Source: an uncultured Rhodospirillales bacterium (GTDB lineage: Bacteria; Pseudomonadota; Alphaproteobacteria; ATCC43930; CGMCC-115725). From it: a DNA stretch of 64,000 bases. Of this stretch, positions 19,479 to 27,655 are shown one piece after another. The translations under genes were made by a program, and so were the position numbers. The stretch is taken from assembly GCA_903828515.1 (NCBI GenBank), contig CAIKMD010000002.1, positions 744,001 through 808,000 on the forward strand, in the 5' to 3' direction. Positions within the stretch are counted from its first letter, which is position 1. Each line of letters starts with the position of its first letter. The notes under the pieces are model-generated. The model made no database searches. It was not told the origin of the DNA and saw nothing but the letters and a program-made list of their open reading frames with translations.

Positions 19479-21178
19479 AACCGCTTTCCCCGGCTGGTTG
19501 CCATGGATGCGCGATCGGCGTTGAGCGTCGTCTCGCGCGTTTGCTCCTGGTCGATGAGGGTGGCGACTTCGGCTTCTTCGGCGTCGATCGCGGCGCGCAG
19601 TTCGGCGATCTGGCGTTCGGTCATCGCCCGCTTGCGGTCCAGTTCGCGCCGACGGCGTTCCGTCGCCTGCTGGCGCTCCAGCGCCGCTTCCCGCTCGCGC
19701 GCTTCCTGCGCGAGGCGGGCGGTCCCGGTCAGCACGCCATCGGGGCCGATATAAGCGTCGATCATTTCGATGCCGTTATTCGTCAGCCGGTATTCGCGCA
19801 ATTGCTTCGAGTGATTCATGCCGCGCGATTTGAGCAGGTAGAGAACCCGATTGCGTTCGCCGTTTGCCTCGAGGTCGCGCAGCGTGATCCACGTGTCCAT
19901 CAGCGAGGAGACGCTGCGCTCGGTCTCGTCGAGTTGATCGCCGCTGCCCGACAGGCTGCTGAAGAGCGCGGTGATGCCTTTGGTCTTGCAGATATCAGCG
20001 AGCCGCACGAGCGTCGCGTGAATTTCGCTTGAGGGTCCGCGAAAGGCTGAGATCGGATCGACCACGATGATGCTCGGCTTGAAGTTCTCGATGTCGCGGT
20101 TCATCCGCGCGAGATGCATCTCGAACCCGTAGAGGCTGGGCCGCGCCGCCTCGAAGCGCAGCAGGCCCGATTGACGGTGGCGGGCGAGGTCGATGCCGAC
20201 CGAGCGCATGTTGCGCACGACCTGATCCGGCGATTCCTCGAACGCGAAATAGAGGCTGTGCTCGCCGCGATTGCACGCGGCGTCGACGAAGGAAGCGCCG
20301 AAGGTCGATTTGCCGGTCCCCGCGAGGCCGGAGATGAGTACGCTCGAACCGCGATAGTAGCCGCCGAGGCCGAGCATCGCATCGAGGCTCGGCACGCCGG
20401 TCGGCACCGGCTCTTGCGATATGTGATGCCCCAGCCCGGCCGAGGTGATCGGCATGACGCTGATCCCCTCGTCGTCGATGAGGAAGGGATATTCGTTGGT
20501 GCCGTGTGCCGAGCCGCGATATTTGATGACGCGCAGGCGGCGTGTGGTGACCTGTTCCTGCACCCGGTTGTCGAGCAGGATGACGCAGTCGGAGACGTAT
20601 TCCTCGATCCCGTATCGCGTGAGCTGACCATCGCCGCGTTCGGCGGTGATGATGGCGGTGACGCCCTTGTCCTTGAGCCAGGCGAAGAGCCGGCGCAGTT
20701 CGGCGCGCAGCAGCATCGTGTCGGTGAGGCCGGCGAACAGGGCCTCGATCGTATCGAGCACCACCCGCTTGGCGCCGACCGTGTCGATTGCGTGGCCAAG
20801 CCGGACGAACAGACCTTCCAGATCGTAGTCGCCGCTCTCTTCGATTTCGGAGCGTTCGATGCGGACGTAATCGATCGCGAGTTTTTTGGCGGCGATCAGG
20901 CCATCGACGTCGTAGCCGAGCGAGGCGACGTTGTCGGCCAGATCACCGGCACGTTCCTCGAAACTCATGAAGACGCCATGCTCGTCGAAACGGCTCGCCC
21001 CGTTGACCAGGAAGGTCATCGCGAAAAGCGTCTTGCCGCAGCCGGCCGCGCCGCACAGCAGGGTAGGGCGGCCGCTGGGCAGTCCGCCCAGGGTGAGATC
21101 GTCGAGGCCGCCGATCCCCGTCGGGGTTTTGGGCAGCATATGGCTCTCGCGTTCTTCGGGCGCGTTGTCGCTATTCAT
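19475..21178 (-). CDS. kaiC: KaiC-type double-domain ATPase
   Basis: 567 aa with two RecA-like domains. CI has Walker A GAAGCGKT (43-50), the FEE glutamates at 73-75 and Walker B RVVLD (138-142). CII has Walker A GLAGTGKS (284-291), FEE at 313-315 and Walker B near 370-374. The segment matching the cyanobacterial phosphosite (Ser431-Thr432) reads SVSSLMDT, giving Ser424-Ser425. After about residue 485 comes a charged coiled coil of about 75 residues instead of the usual KaiA-binding tail; no kaiA is present. Starts at 21178 or 21139 (MLPKTPTG) are both plausible. Confidence 0.95.
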   Translation of the reverse strand: MNSDNAPEERESHMLPKTPTGIGGLDDLTLGGLPSGRPTLLCGAAGCGKTLFAMTFLVNGASRFDEHGVFMSFEERAGDLADNVASLGYDVDGLIAAKKLAIDYVRIERSEIEESGDYDLEGLFVRLGHAIDTVGAKRVVLDTIEALFAGLTDTMLLRAELRRLFAWLKDKGVTAIITAERGDGQLTRYGIEEYVSDCVILLDNRVQEQVTTRRLRVIKYRGSAHGTNEYPFLIDDEGISVMPITSAGLGHHISQEPVPTGVPSLDAMLGLGGYYRGSSVLISGLAGTGKSTFGASFVDAACNRGEHSLYFAFEESPDQVVRNMRSVGIDLARHRQSGLLRFEAARPSLYGFEMHLARMNRDIENFKPSIIVVDPISAFRGPSSEIHATLVRLADICKTKGITALFSSLSGSGDQLDETERSVSSLMDTWITLRDLEANGERNRVLYLLKSRGMNHSKQLREYRLTNNGIEMIDAYIGPDGVLTGTARLAQEAREREAALERQQATERRRRELDRKRAMTERQIAELRAAIDAEEAEVATLIDQEQTRETTLNADRASMATSRGKRL

Positions 21179-21342
21179 CGGTTGATACCTGAGTGGTGTC
21201 GCGCAAGCGGGCGAGGCGACCGAGAGGAGAAGGCGATGTGCAGGACATGGATCGACATGAATGAAGTGCGTGTAAGCCGGACACTGAAAATTTGTACTTT
21301 TATTTTTGCGTTTTCAAGCGACGGAGATAGGGCGATTTTGAG
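21179..21342 (-). promoter_or_regulatory. Upstream region of the kaiC operon
   Basis: This stretch between the kaiC start and the upstream terminator has an unusually AT-rich block at about 21280-21325. On the minus strand it contains TTGAAA about 17 nt before a weak CAAATT, which could be a sigma-70-like promoter. No GGAAC/CGTT general-stress promoter was found here. Promoter assignment is tentative. Confidence 0.35.
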
Positions 21343-21392
21343 ACAAAAAAGGGGCGGAGCATGTTGGATCAGCCAACACGTTCCGCCCCTTT
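21343..21392 (-). terminator. Rho-independent terminator
   Basis: On the minus strand AGGGGCGGAACGTGTTGG pairs with a nearly complementary arm (one 2-3 nt mismatch) around a 5-nt loop and is followed directly by TTTTTTG. It ends transcription from the stress-protein gene at 21446-22054 and separates it from the kaiC operon. Confidence 0.85.
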
Positions 21393-21445
21393 GAAGTCCG
21401 CGCGGCATTGGCCTGACTTAAGGCCGAGAGCCCCACGTTTCGCGA

Positions 21446-22054
21446 TTACTGACCCGAGAGAAACCGCTTGCGCTCGATCTCGATGTCTTCCGCCGAATAG
21501 GGCGGCGCATCGGGATTGAATTCGCGCCAGCCGGATTCACGATAGAACTTGCTGCGCTCGGTCAGGTTGACCGCGCGCCGACCGAGGATCTGTTCCGCCG
21601 CCACGATATGTTTCTCGTCGGCCTTCGCGGTCACGACCGAACCGCCGCGCCGCACGCCTTCGGCATAGAAATCGGCATCCTCGCGCTTGAGACCGGCCGC
21701 GACGAAGGTGCCCGAGATGCCGCCCGCCGCGGCACCGACCGCGCCGCCGACAGCGGCGCCAGCCGCGGCGGCGACGAGCCACCCGGCCGCGACCACCGGG
21801 CCGACGCCCGGAATGGCGAGCATGCCCAACCCGGCGAGAACGCCGACAGCACCACCGACGACGCCACCGCCAGCAGCGCCAGCGCCAGCACCCGCGCCGG
21901 CGTCGGTCGTTGCGATCGTTTTCTGTTTGCCGTCGATGTTATTCGCAACGAAGCTGATATCCCGCGCCGGGATGCCCGTCGATTCGAGATCGCGTACTGC
22001 TTGCGCGGCGTCTTCATAGCGGTCGTAGAGACCCGTAACCGTTTGCGTGGTCAT
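21446..22054 (-). CDS. YflT-like general stress protein with glycine-zipper domain
   Basis: 202 aa. The N-terminus TVTGLYDRYEDAAQAVRDLESTGIP followed by DISFVANN matches the YflT/general stress protein 17M domain. The middle (about residues 52-115) is an Ala/Gly-rich hydrophobic stretch with GxxxG spacing typical of glycine zippers, suggesting membrane insertion or oligomerisation. The C-terminal part is charged (ESGWREFNPDAPPYSAEDIE). It starts 35 bp after the preceding gene on the same strand and ends before a strong terminator. Confidence 0.8.
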   Translation of the reverse strand: MTTQTVTGLYDRYEDAAQAVRDLESTGIPARDISFVANNIDGKQKTIATTDAGAGAGAGAAGGGVVGGAVGVLAGLGMLAIPGVGPVVAAGWLVAAAAGAAVGGAVGAAAGGISGTFVAAGLKREDADFYAEGVRRGGSVVTAKADEKHIVAAEQILGRRAVNLTERSKFYRESGWREFNPDAPPYSAEDIEIERKRFLSGQ

Positions 22055-22088
22055 GATCGAACCTTTCAAGGGGGTGCGTGTATGGTGG

Positions 22089-22403
22089 TTATTGGGTGAC
22101 GATGTTGCCCTGGTAATCGAGAGCAACGGCCGTCTGCTCGCCGCCCTTCGTCGCGGTGCCGCGCCAGATCGACCGATCATCCTGATGAAGCGGCGAGACG
22201 TTGCTGTAGCCGAAGGATTCCAGGCGCTTCTTCGCCTCGGCCTCGGTGAAGCTGTTCTTGCCGGCGACGGGTGCCGCCGTGGTCTTCGATTCGGCGTTCG
22301 ACGTCGAGACCGCCGGCGGCGTGGTCGAATTCGATTGCGCGAGAGACGGCGACACACTGGCGGCGAAGACCGCGAAGGCGGCGACGGGTATCAAACGATT
22401 CAT
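22089..22403 (-). CDS. Small secreted PepSY-like protein
   Basis: 104 aa from the ATG at 22403, whose signal peptide ends at SLAQ (about residue 22). A low-complexity Ser/Thr linker is followed by FTEAEAKKRLESFGYSNV and then WRGTATKGGEQTAVALDYQGNIV, the usual layout of small PepSY-like periplasmic proteins. Function is unknown. It lies in the envelope-stress gene group upstream of the kaiC operon. Confidence 0.75.
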   Translation of the reverse strand: MNRLIPVAAFAVFAASVSPSLAQSNSTTPPAVSTSNAESKTTAAPVAGKNSFTEAEAKKRLESFGYSNVSPLHQDDRSIWRGTATKGGEQTAVALDYQGNIVTQ

Positions 22404-22443
22404 TCTACTCTCCATGAGGCTGGACCAACCCAACCCTCACGGA

Positions 22444-22480
22444 GCGATAAGGTTGCATGTTTTATGCGCGGCCTTATCGC
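22444..22480. terminator. Hairpin overlapping the stop of the DUF883-like gene
   Basis: GCGATAAGG (22444-22452) pairs with CCTTATCGC (22472-22480), and the loop contains a smaller GCAT/ATGC pair. The TAA stop of the minus-strand gene at 22474 lies within the stem. No T-run follows, so attenuation or mRNA stabilisation is as likely as termination. Confidence 0.45.
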
Positions 22481-22731
22481 GTCGCGCGACGTACCCGTGG
22501 CGCGCGCGCACGAGCGCGCGTCGGACGCGGAGTCGAAGCGAGCGAGCGGCGGAGCAGGAAGTCGCCGATGACGCCGAGGCCGAAAGCCACGAGGAGGGTC
22601 AATACTGGATTATCGCGAATCTGATCGCCGGCGCGCGTGCGTGCGGCATTTTGGATGTCGGAGAAATGATCGGCAAGAACGGGGAGCGCGCGCTTGACGC
22701 TGTCGATCGATACGTCGTCGATGATGCTCAT
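22474..22731 (-). CDS. Small membrane-anchored protein (DUF883/ElaB-like)
   Basis: 85 aa. A helical N-terminus is followed by IRDNPVLTLLVAFGLGVIGDFLLRRS, a single C-terminal transmembrane segment ending in arginines, and then a very basic tail rich in Arg and Ala. The layout resembles ElaB/YqjD/DUF883 proteins, which anchor at the inner membrane and in some cases bind ribosomes in stationary phase. Assignment is by layout, not by strong motif identity. Confidence 0.65.
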   Translation of the reverse strand: MSIIDDVSIDSVKRALPVLADHFSDIQNAARTRAGDQIRDNPVLTLLVAFGLGVIGDFLLRRSLASTPRPTRARARAPRVRRATR

Positions 22732-23032
22732 GACCGGTTGTCCTTTGCGGGTCGTGTGTTGCTCGATACAGACCAAGTCGACCGGCGGGTGAAAGGTTCC
22801 GTCACGGTCGGAGAAACAGAAAGACCGAGCCAATCAAGTCGCGGCGCCGTGCCATCACGGAACTCGATGCGGCGGGAGTGGCGTGAAAGAGGCGCGGTCC
22901 AAACAGAAACGCGGCGCCTTTCACGGTTTTAATGTCTTCGTCCCAATAATGTCCTGAAATTCGGGGGCTGATCCGGTTGTCGCCGATCAACGAATTTCGC
23001 TACCATCGTCCGCTGACGTCGAAGGTTACGCC
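22732..23032. promoter_or_regulatory. Divergent intergenic region before the second hybrid kinase
   Basis: About 300 bp separate the divergent starts of the small membrane protein and the PAS kinase. The best plus-strand promoter candidate is TTGTCG (22977-22982) with an 18-nt spacer and TACCAT (23001-23006), about 27 nt before the kinase start. I see no convincing gene, RNA or repeat here. Confidence 0.35.
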
Positions 23033-25057
23033 ATGCGCGCCGATGTGGTCTTTCGACGGTCAATGACAGGTTCAGTGTTGGCAAATTCCGAGATCGGCAA
23101 GATCGTCCCGGTTGATAGCCCCATTGGGGTTGACGAACGTTATCGCCTTCTCGTCGAGGCGGTGACCGATTACGCCATCTATATGCTCGATCTCGACGGG
23201 ACCATCAGGAGCTGGAATCCCGGCGCCCGGCGGTTCAAGGGCTATGAAGCGGACGAAATCATCGGGCAGCATTTCTCACGGTTCTATACCGACGAAGACC
23301 GGCAGTCGGGATTGCCGGCGCGCGCATTGGCGACGGCGCTTCGCGACAGCCGGTTCGAAGGCGAGGGATGGCGCGTCCGCAAGGACGGAACCCGGTTCTG
23401 GGCCAACGTCGTCATCGACCTGATCCGCGACCGCGCGGGAAAGCCTTTGGGATTTGCGAAGGTCACGCGCGACCTGACCGAGCACAAGGCCGCTGAAGAA
23501 GCGCTCCGGCGCAGCGACGAGCAGTTCCGGCTTCTGGTTCAAAGCGTCACGGACTATTCGCTCTATATGCTGGGGCCGGACGGCCGGGTCGCGAGCTGGA
23601 ACGCGGGCGCCGAACGAATCAAGGGTTACAGGGCCGACGAGATCATCGGCGCGCATTTCTCCCAGTTCTATACCGACGAGGATCGCGAGAACGGCCTGCC
23701 TCGGTTGGCGCTGGAAACGGCCGCAAGCGAGGGACGGTACGAAAAGGAAGGCTGGCGGGTTCGCAAGGACGGCACGCGCTTCTGGGCCAACGTGGTCATC
23801 GACGCGATCAAGAATTCCGCCGGCACGCTGATCGGCTTCGCCAAGATCACGCGCGACATCACCGAACGCCGGGATAATCAGATCGCGCTCGAGAAGGCAC
23901 GCGAGGCGTTGTTTCAGTCGCAAAAGATGGATGCCATCGGACAATTGACCGGCGGCGTCGCGCACGACTTCAATAATCTGCTGACGGCGATCCTCGGCAG
24001 TCTCGAACTGGCGCGCCGTCGGGTTGCCGGCGATCCGGCGCTCACGCGACTCATCGACAATGCGACGCGCGGCGCCGAGCGGGGATCGGCGCTGACCCAG
24101 CGCATGTTGGCCTTCGCGCGGCGCCAGGACCTCAAATTCGAGTCCGTCGATATTCCCAGCCTCATGCATGGGATGACCGAACTTCTGGAGCGGTCGCTCG
24201 GGCCGACGATCGCGATCGAAACACGCTTTCCGCTCGGCCTCAAACGTGTGAACGCTGACGCCAATCAGCTTGAAATGGCCGTGCTCAATCTCGTCGTCAA
24301 CGCGCGCGATGCGATGCCGAATGGCGGACCGATCATCATGGCGGCGCGAACCGAAAAGGTTTTGCCGGGGCACGATAGGCTGGGGCCCGGCGAGTATGTT
24401 TGCCTTTCCATCGCGGATTCCGGCGAGGGGATGAGCGATGAAACCCTCGCGCGGGCGATGGAACCTTTCTTCACGACCAAGGGGCTCGGCAAGGGCACCG
24501 GCCTGGGATTATCGATGGTACATGGACTGGCCGAACAGTCGGGCGGCGGGCTCGTGCTGAAAAGCCGAAAAGGGGAGGGCACGACCGCCGAGATTTATCT
24601 CCCCATCGCGCTCCAGGTGACTGTGCCCGATGTCGTGTCGGCCGAAGCGCAGGTCCAGATGCTGGGAAGGATGCTCACGGTGCTTGTCGTCGACGATGAC
24701 AGTCTTGTCCTGACGAATCTGTCGGTCATGCTGGAAGACCTGGGCCATACGGTCATCGAGGCCGGTTCGGCGCGTGAAGCGTTATCCGAACTTCGCGGCC
24801 AAAGCGGCATCGACCTCGTGATTACCGACTATGCCATGCCGAACGTGACGGGCTTGCAGCTCATCAAGGACATCGAGGCCGAGTGGCCGGAGATGCCGGT
24901 CATCCTGGCGACCGGCTATGCGGAGTTGCCGCCGGAAACCAGTGTTGCGCTGCCGAGGCTGCCGAAACCCTATCTTCAGCAGGACATCGTGCGGGTGGTC
25001 AACGATACGATAAACGCCCGTCCAAGGCGCGACGCACGGTCGCCGGCACCGACCTGA
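23033..25057 (+). CDS. PAS-PAS hybrid histidine kinase with receiver domain
   Basis: 674 aa, no transmembrane segment. PAS 1 (about 35-150) and PAS 2 (about 165-280) are strongly alike: both contain TDYxxYML, FYTDEDR and RVRKDGTRFWANVVID, showing an internal duplication. The H-box [11 protein letters not shown] has the phospho-histidine at 311. The HATPase domain contains GKGTGLGLSMVHGLAEQSGG. A C-terminal receiver (LTVLVVDDDSLVL, DLVITDYAMPN) follows. PAS domains of this type may bind haem, flavin or other ligands, but no ligand is evident. An ATG at 23063 is an alternative start. Confidence 0.9.
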   Translation: MRADVVFRRSMTGSVLANSEIGKIVPVDSPIGVDERYRLLVEAVTDYAIYMLDLDGTIRSWNPGARRFKGYEADEIIGQHFSRFYTDEDRQSGLPARALATALRDSRFEGEGWRVRKDGTRFWANVVIDLIRDRAGKPLGFAKVTRDLTEHKAAEEALRRSDEQFRLLVQSVTDYSLYMLGPDGRVASWNAGAERIKGYRADEIIGAHFSQFYTDEDRENGLPRLALETAASEGRYEKEGWRVRKDGTRFWANVVIDAIKNSAGTLIGFAKITRDITERRDNQIALEKAREALFQSQKMDAIGQLTGGVAHDFNNLLTAILGSLELARRRVAGDPALTRLIDNATRGAERGSALTQRMLAFARRQDLKFESVDIPSLMHGMTELLERSLGPTIAIETRFPLGLKRVNADANQLEMAVLNLVVNARDAMPNGGPIIMAARTEKVLPGHDRLGPGEYVCLSIADSGEGMSDETLARAMEPFFTTKGLGKGTGLGLSMVHGLAEQSGGGLVLKSRKGEGTTAEIYLPIALQVTVPDVVSAEAQVQMLGRMLTVLVVDDDSLVLTNLSVMLEDLGHTVIEAGSAREALSELRGQSGIDLVITDYAMPNVTGLQLIKDIEAEWPEMPVILATGYAELPPETSVALPRLPKPYLQQDIVRVVNDTINARPRRDARSPAPT

Positions 25058-25072
25058 CGGCCGCGCGCGGGA

Positions 25073-25276
25073 TCATCGATCGTTCGTCCCCGAATTGATC
25101 GCTTCAACCGGTTCCGAATCTGGTGATTCGCGTGTCACCTTCTCTTCGAGCTGTGACGCGATGGCCTCGAGTTCGCTGGCCACCGCCGGGTTCGAATTGA
25201 GGACTTTCGAGGCGAGCCGGCGCGCACGATTGGCCTGGTCGCGATAAAAAGCGGCCTCGGTCGAATTCAGCGCCAT
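25073..25276 (-). CDS. Small helical protein (family of short YRDxAxxxRxLA proteins)
   Basis: 67 aa with no signal or membrane segment. The core FYRDQANRARRLASKVLNS and ELEAIASQLEEKV is a short helical hairpin pattern seen in many small alphaproteobacterial proteins of unknown role. Its stop lies 15 bp from the convergent kinase stop. It is divergent from another small protein of similar pattern at 25377. Confidence 0.6.
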   Translation of the reverse strand: MALNSTEAAFYRDQANRARRLASKVLNSNPAVASELEAIASQLEEKVTRESPDSEPVEAINSGTNDR

Positions 25277-25376
25277 TTCTTGTCCCCCGTTCGTCCGATT
25301 AATGTCCTGCGCAATCCGCATTGTGGCCACACTCGATCACCACGTCTCATTCAGGTGAAACGACGCTGTGTGAGCC

Positions 25377-25574
25377 ATGAGCGAACTTTCCGACGAGGCA
25401 GTATTTCTATTCGTGAATGCGGCGAAAATAAGGTCCTTGAGCCGTCAATGCGCGTATCCGATTCGCGAGGAGTTTCTGATCCTCGCGCGCGAATTTGAAT
25501 CGCATGCCACCGGACTTGATGCGCAAGCGAGGCGGATCAATGTCCATCGGGTGCCGTCCGCCCTACGTCACTAG
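25377..25574 (+). CDS. Small helical protein, related in pattern to its divergent neighbour
   Basis: 65 aa. NAAKIRSLSRQ and REEFLILAREFESHA match the two-helix pattern of the divergent 67-aa neighbour. No signal peptide is visible and the ribosome site is not strong. A hairpin terminator follows 12 bp after the stop, which supports a real transcript. Confidence 0.55.
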   Translation: MSELSDEAVFLFVNAAKIRSLSRQCAYPIREEFLILAREFESHATGLDAQARRINVHRVPSALRH

Positions 25575-25586
25575 CGGGCGGGAGCG

Positions 25587-25625
25587 GACTCGTCCGGCAC
25601 ACAGGCACCGGACGAGTCTCGCCAT
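25587..25625 (+). terminator. Rho-independent-like terminator
   Basis: GACTCGTCCGG at 25587-25597 pairs perfectly with CCGGACGAGTC at 25608-25618 around a 10-nt loop. A short TTTT run follows at 25624-25627. It closes the small gene at 25377 and isolates the lipase-like gene. Confidence 0.75.
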
Positions 25626-25685
25626 TTTGCTTGCGAATTAGCGACTAAATCTATTATTAATTGTGCTTCGAACATTGAGGTTCGC

Positions 25686-26801
25686 ATGCACATTGCCGCC
25701 TCCAAGGCCGTCCGATTGTCCCGTCTGTGCGCGACAATCATACCGGCGCTGATCGCCCTCAGCGGCTGCGCCGCGATTTTTCAGAATTCTTCCGAAGCCC
25801 TCATCCGCGATCCAGGGGACATCTTTTATGGCCCGCCGAAACCGGTCAGCGAGGTCGCGAGCCGATATTGGGAATACGCGACGATTGCCAGTCTTGCGTA
25901 TCCGAATGACGGGCTGATGGACAAGTCGGCCTGCGCGGAGGCGTTTGTTCCCGGCGTGAAGAGCGCGACTCTCGTCCTGCCGTCCGGCGGCGACGTTCAG
26001 AGTCTCGCGGACGCGAACTACTCCGCCATCGTTGATGCGCTCGAAAACCGCGAGGGATGGCGCAAATGGGATGGGTTCCCCAACCCATCGCTGGAAGCCA
26101 CGATGGAAGCGATCGATCTCTTCGCATCGGTCTGGGAACGCCGGACGAATGATCGCACGACCGTCGTCGTCGCCTTCAAAGGGACGAATCCGCGCAAGCG
26201 ATTCGATTGGCTGGCGAATTTTCGCTGGCTCTGGATGTGGCTGCCGGGTTACGCCGACCAATACGACATGGTCGTCCGCGACTTCGAACCGGCTTTCATC
26301 GCGGAATACAAAAAGCGCGAAGCCGACGTACCGGCCGGCAAGAAAAAAATCATCTACGCCGCAGGGCACTCGCTCGGCGGCGGCCTTGCCCATCAATTCG
26401 CTTACGCGTTGCCGCTCGACGACGCGGTGCCACGGATCAGCCGCGTCTACGCTTTCGATTCGTCGCCGGTGACCGGTTATTACTCGGTGCCCAAGGAAAC
26501 GCGCGAGACCAATGCGCATGGCGAGCCCGATGAAAAGCATGGCATGGAGATCGGGCGTATCTTCGAGAAGGGCGAGATTCTTTCATACCTGCGCGGGCTG
26601 ATCGGACTCGTCTATGTACCGTCCGATGCGGATCCCGCGATCGCGGGGGTGCGCTTCAATCTGTTCCCGTCGCTCAATCCCATCGCGTCGCACAACATGG
26701 ACGAACTGGCCTGCAAGCTTTACGAGAAAGCCTCGGGCGCGGGAACGCCACGCCATTTCGATCCCGAGGGCGAACGCGTGCAGGGAAATTCGACGTTCTA
26801 A
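25686..26801 (+). CDS. Class 3 lipase-like lipoprotein
   Basis: 371 aa. The signal peptide ends in a lipobox LSGC with the lipidated cysteine near residue 28, so it is a predicted outer- or inner-membrane lipoprotein. The nucleophile elbow GHSLGGG and the upstream VVVAFKGTNPRKRFDWLANF segment match class 3 (alpha/beta-hydrolase) lipases, where the FxGT strand contributes to the oxyanion hole. The catalytic Asp and His are likely in the region after DSSPVTGYY and near ASHNMDEL. The substrate is unknown. It is convergent with radC. Confidence 0.85.
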   Translation: MHIAASKAVRLSRLCATIIPALIALSGCAAIFQNSSEALIRDPGDIFYGPPKPVSEVASRYWEYATIASLAYPNDGLMDKSACAEAFVPGVKSATLVLPSGGDVQSLADANYSAIVDALENREGWRKWDGFPNPSLEATMEAIDLFASVWERRTNDRTTVVVAFKGTNPRKRFDWLANFRWLWMWLPGYADQYDMVVRDFEPAFIAEYKKREADVPAGKKKIIYAAGHSLGGGLAHQFAYALPLDDAVPRISRVYAFDSSPVTGYYSVPKETRETNAHGEPDEKHGMEIGRIFEKGEILSYLRGLIGLVYVPSDADPAIAGVRFNLFPSLNPIASHNMDELACKLYEKASGAGTPRHFDPEGERVQGNSTF

Positions 26802-26833
26802 AGCGTGTCGCTGCGCGCGACGTTCGCCGAGAC

Positions 26834-27532
26834 CTATAACAGCCCCAAACTCTTGAAGCTCGAATGCCGTCCGCGTCCGACGATGAGATGATCGTGCAGC
26901 GCGATGTTGACGGTCTTCAATGCTTCGCGGACCGCGCGGGTCATCTCGATATCGGCGCGTGACGGGGTCGTGTCGCCGCTGGGATGATTGTGAACGAGCA
27001 AAACAGCTGAGGCGTTGAGTTCCAGCGCGCGCTTCACCACCTCGCGCGGATAGACCGGGGTCTGGTCGACCGTGCCCGTCTGCTGGCGCTCGTCCGCCAT
27101 CAGCACGTTCTTGCGGTCGAGGAACAGCAGGCGGAACTCCTCGACCGGCCCGAATCCCATGCGCGCGGTGCAATAGTCGAGCAGCGCTTGCCAGCTTGAG
27201 AGGACCGGCTTGTCGCGCATCTCGCCCTTGAGCAGGCGCGACGCGGCCTCGCGCACGGCGAGCAATGACGCGACCGTGCGATCGCTCAGATCGGCATCGC
27301 GCAAGGCTTCGCGGCCCGCCGAGAGCACGGCGGCGAAACTGCCGAAGCGCTCGATCAGTTGCTTGGCGAGCGGCTTGGTGTCGCCGCGCGGATTTGTCGA
27401 ATAGAGCAGGAACTCGAGCACTTCGTAATCGGGCAGCGCCTCGGTGCCGGCGTCGAGCAGCCGCGTGCGCAGGCGATCGCGGTGGCCGAGATAGTGCGGC
27501 TCGTCGGATTTGGGTTTCTGCGCGTCAGCCAT
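26834..27532 (-). CDS. radC: RadC/MPN family protein
   Basis: 232 aa from the ATG at 27532, giving the standard RadC start after a short charged lead (GHRDRLRTRLL). An N-terminal helix-hairpin-helix-like region is followed by the JAB/MPN metalloprotease-like domain, with the metal-site motif HNHPSGDTTPSRADIEMT and a final HDHLIVG. Despite its name, the family's role in DNA repair has been questioned. The opposite-strand TPR gene starts just beyond its 5' end. Confidence 0.93.
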   Translation of the reverse strand: MADAQKPKSDEPHYLGHRDRLRTRLLDAGTEALPDYEVLEFLLYSTNPRGDTKPLAKQLIERFGSFAAVLSAGREALRDADLSDRTVASLLAVREAASRLLKGEMRDKPVLSSWQALLDYCTARMGFGPVEEFRLLFLDRKNVLMADERQQTGTVDQTPVYPREVVKRALELNASAVLLVHNHPSGDTTPSRADIEMTRAVREALKTVNIALHDHLIVGRGRHSSFKSLGLL

Positions 27533-27655
27533 GACGGCCACGATGTTACCGCAGCGACCGTGTCTCGTGCAGCCCTTTGGGTACGTCCCGGAAGCGGATA
27601 TAATGGGAGCGTCACGAGGGCAGGGGCTCGGGATGATCAAGGCTTGGGGACGAGC

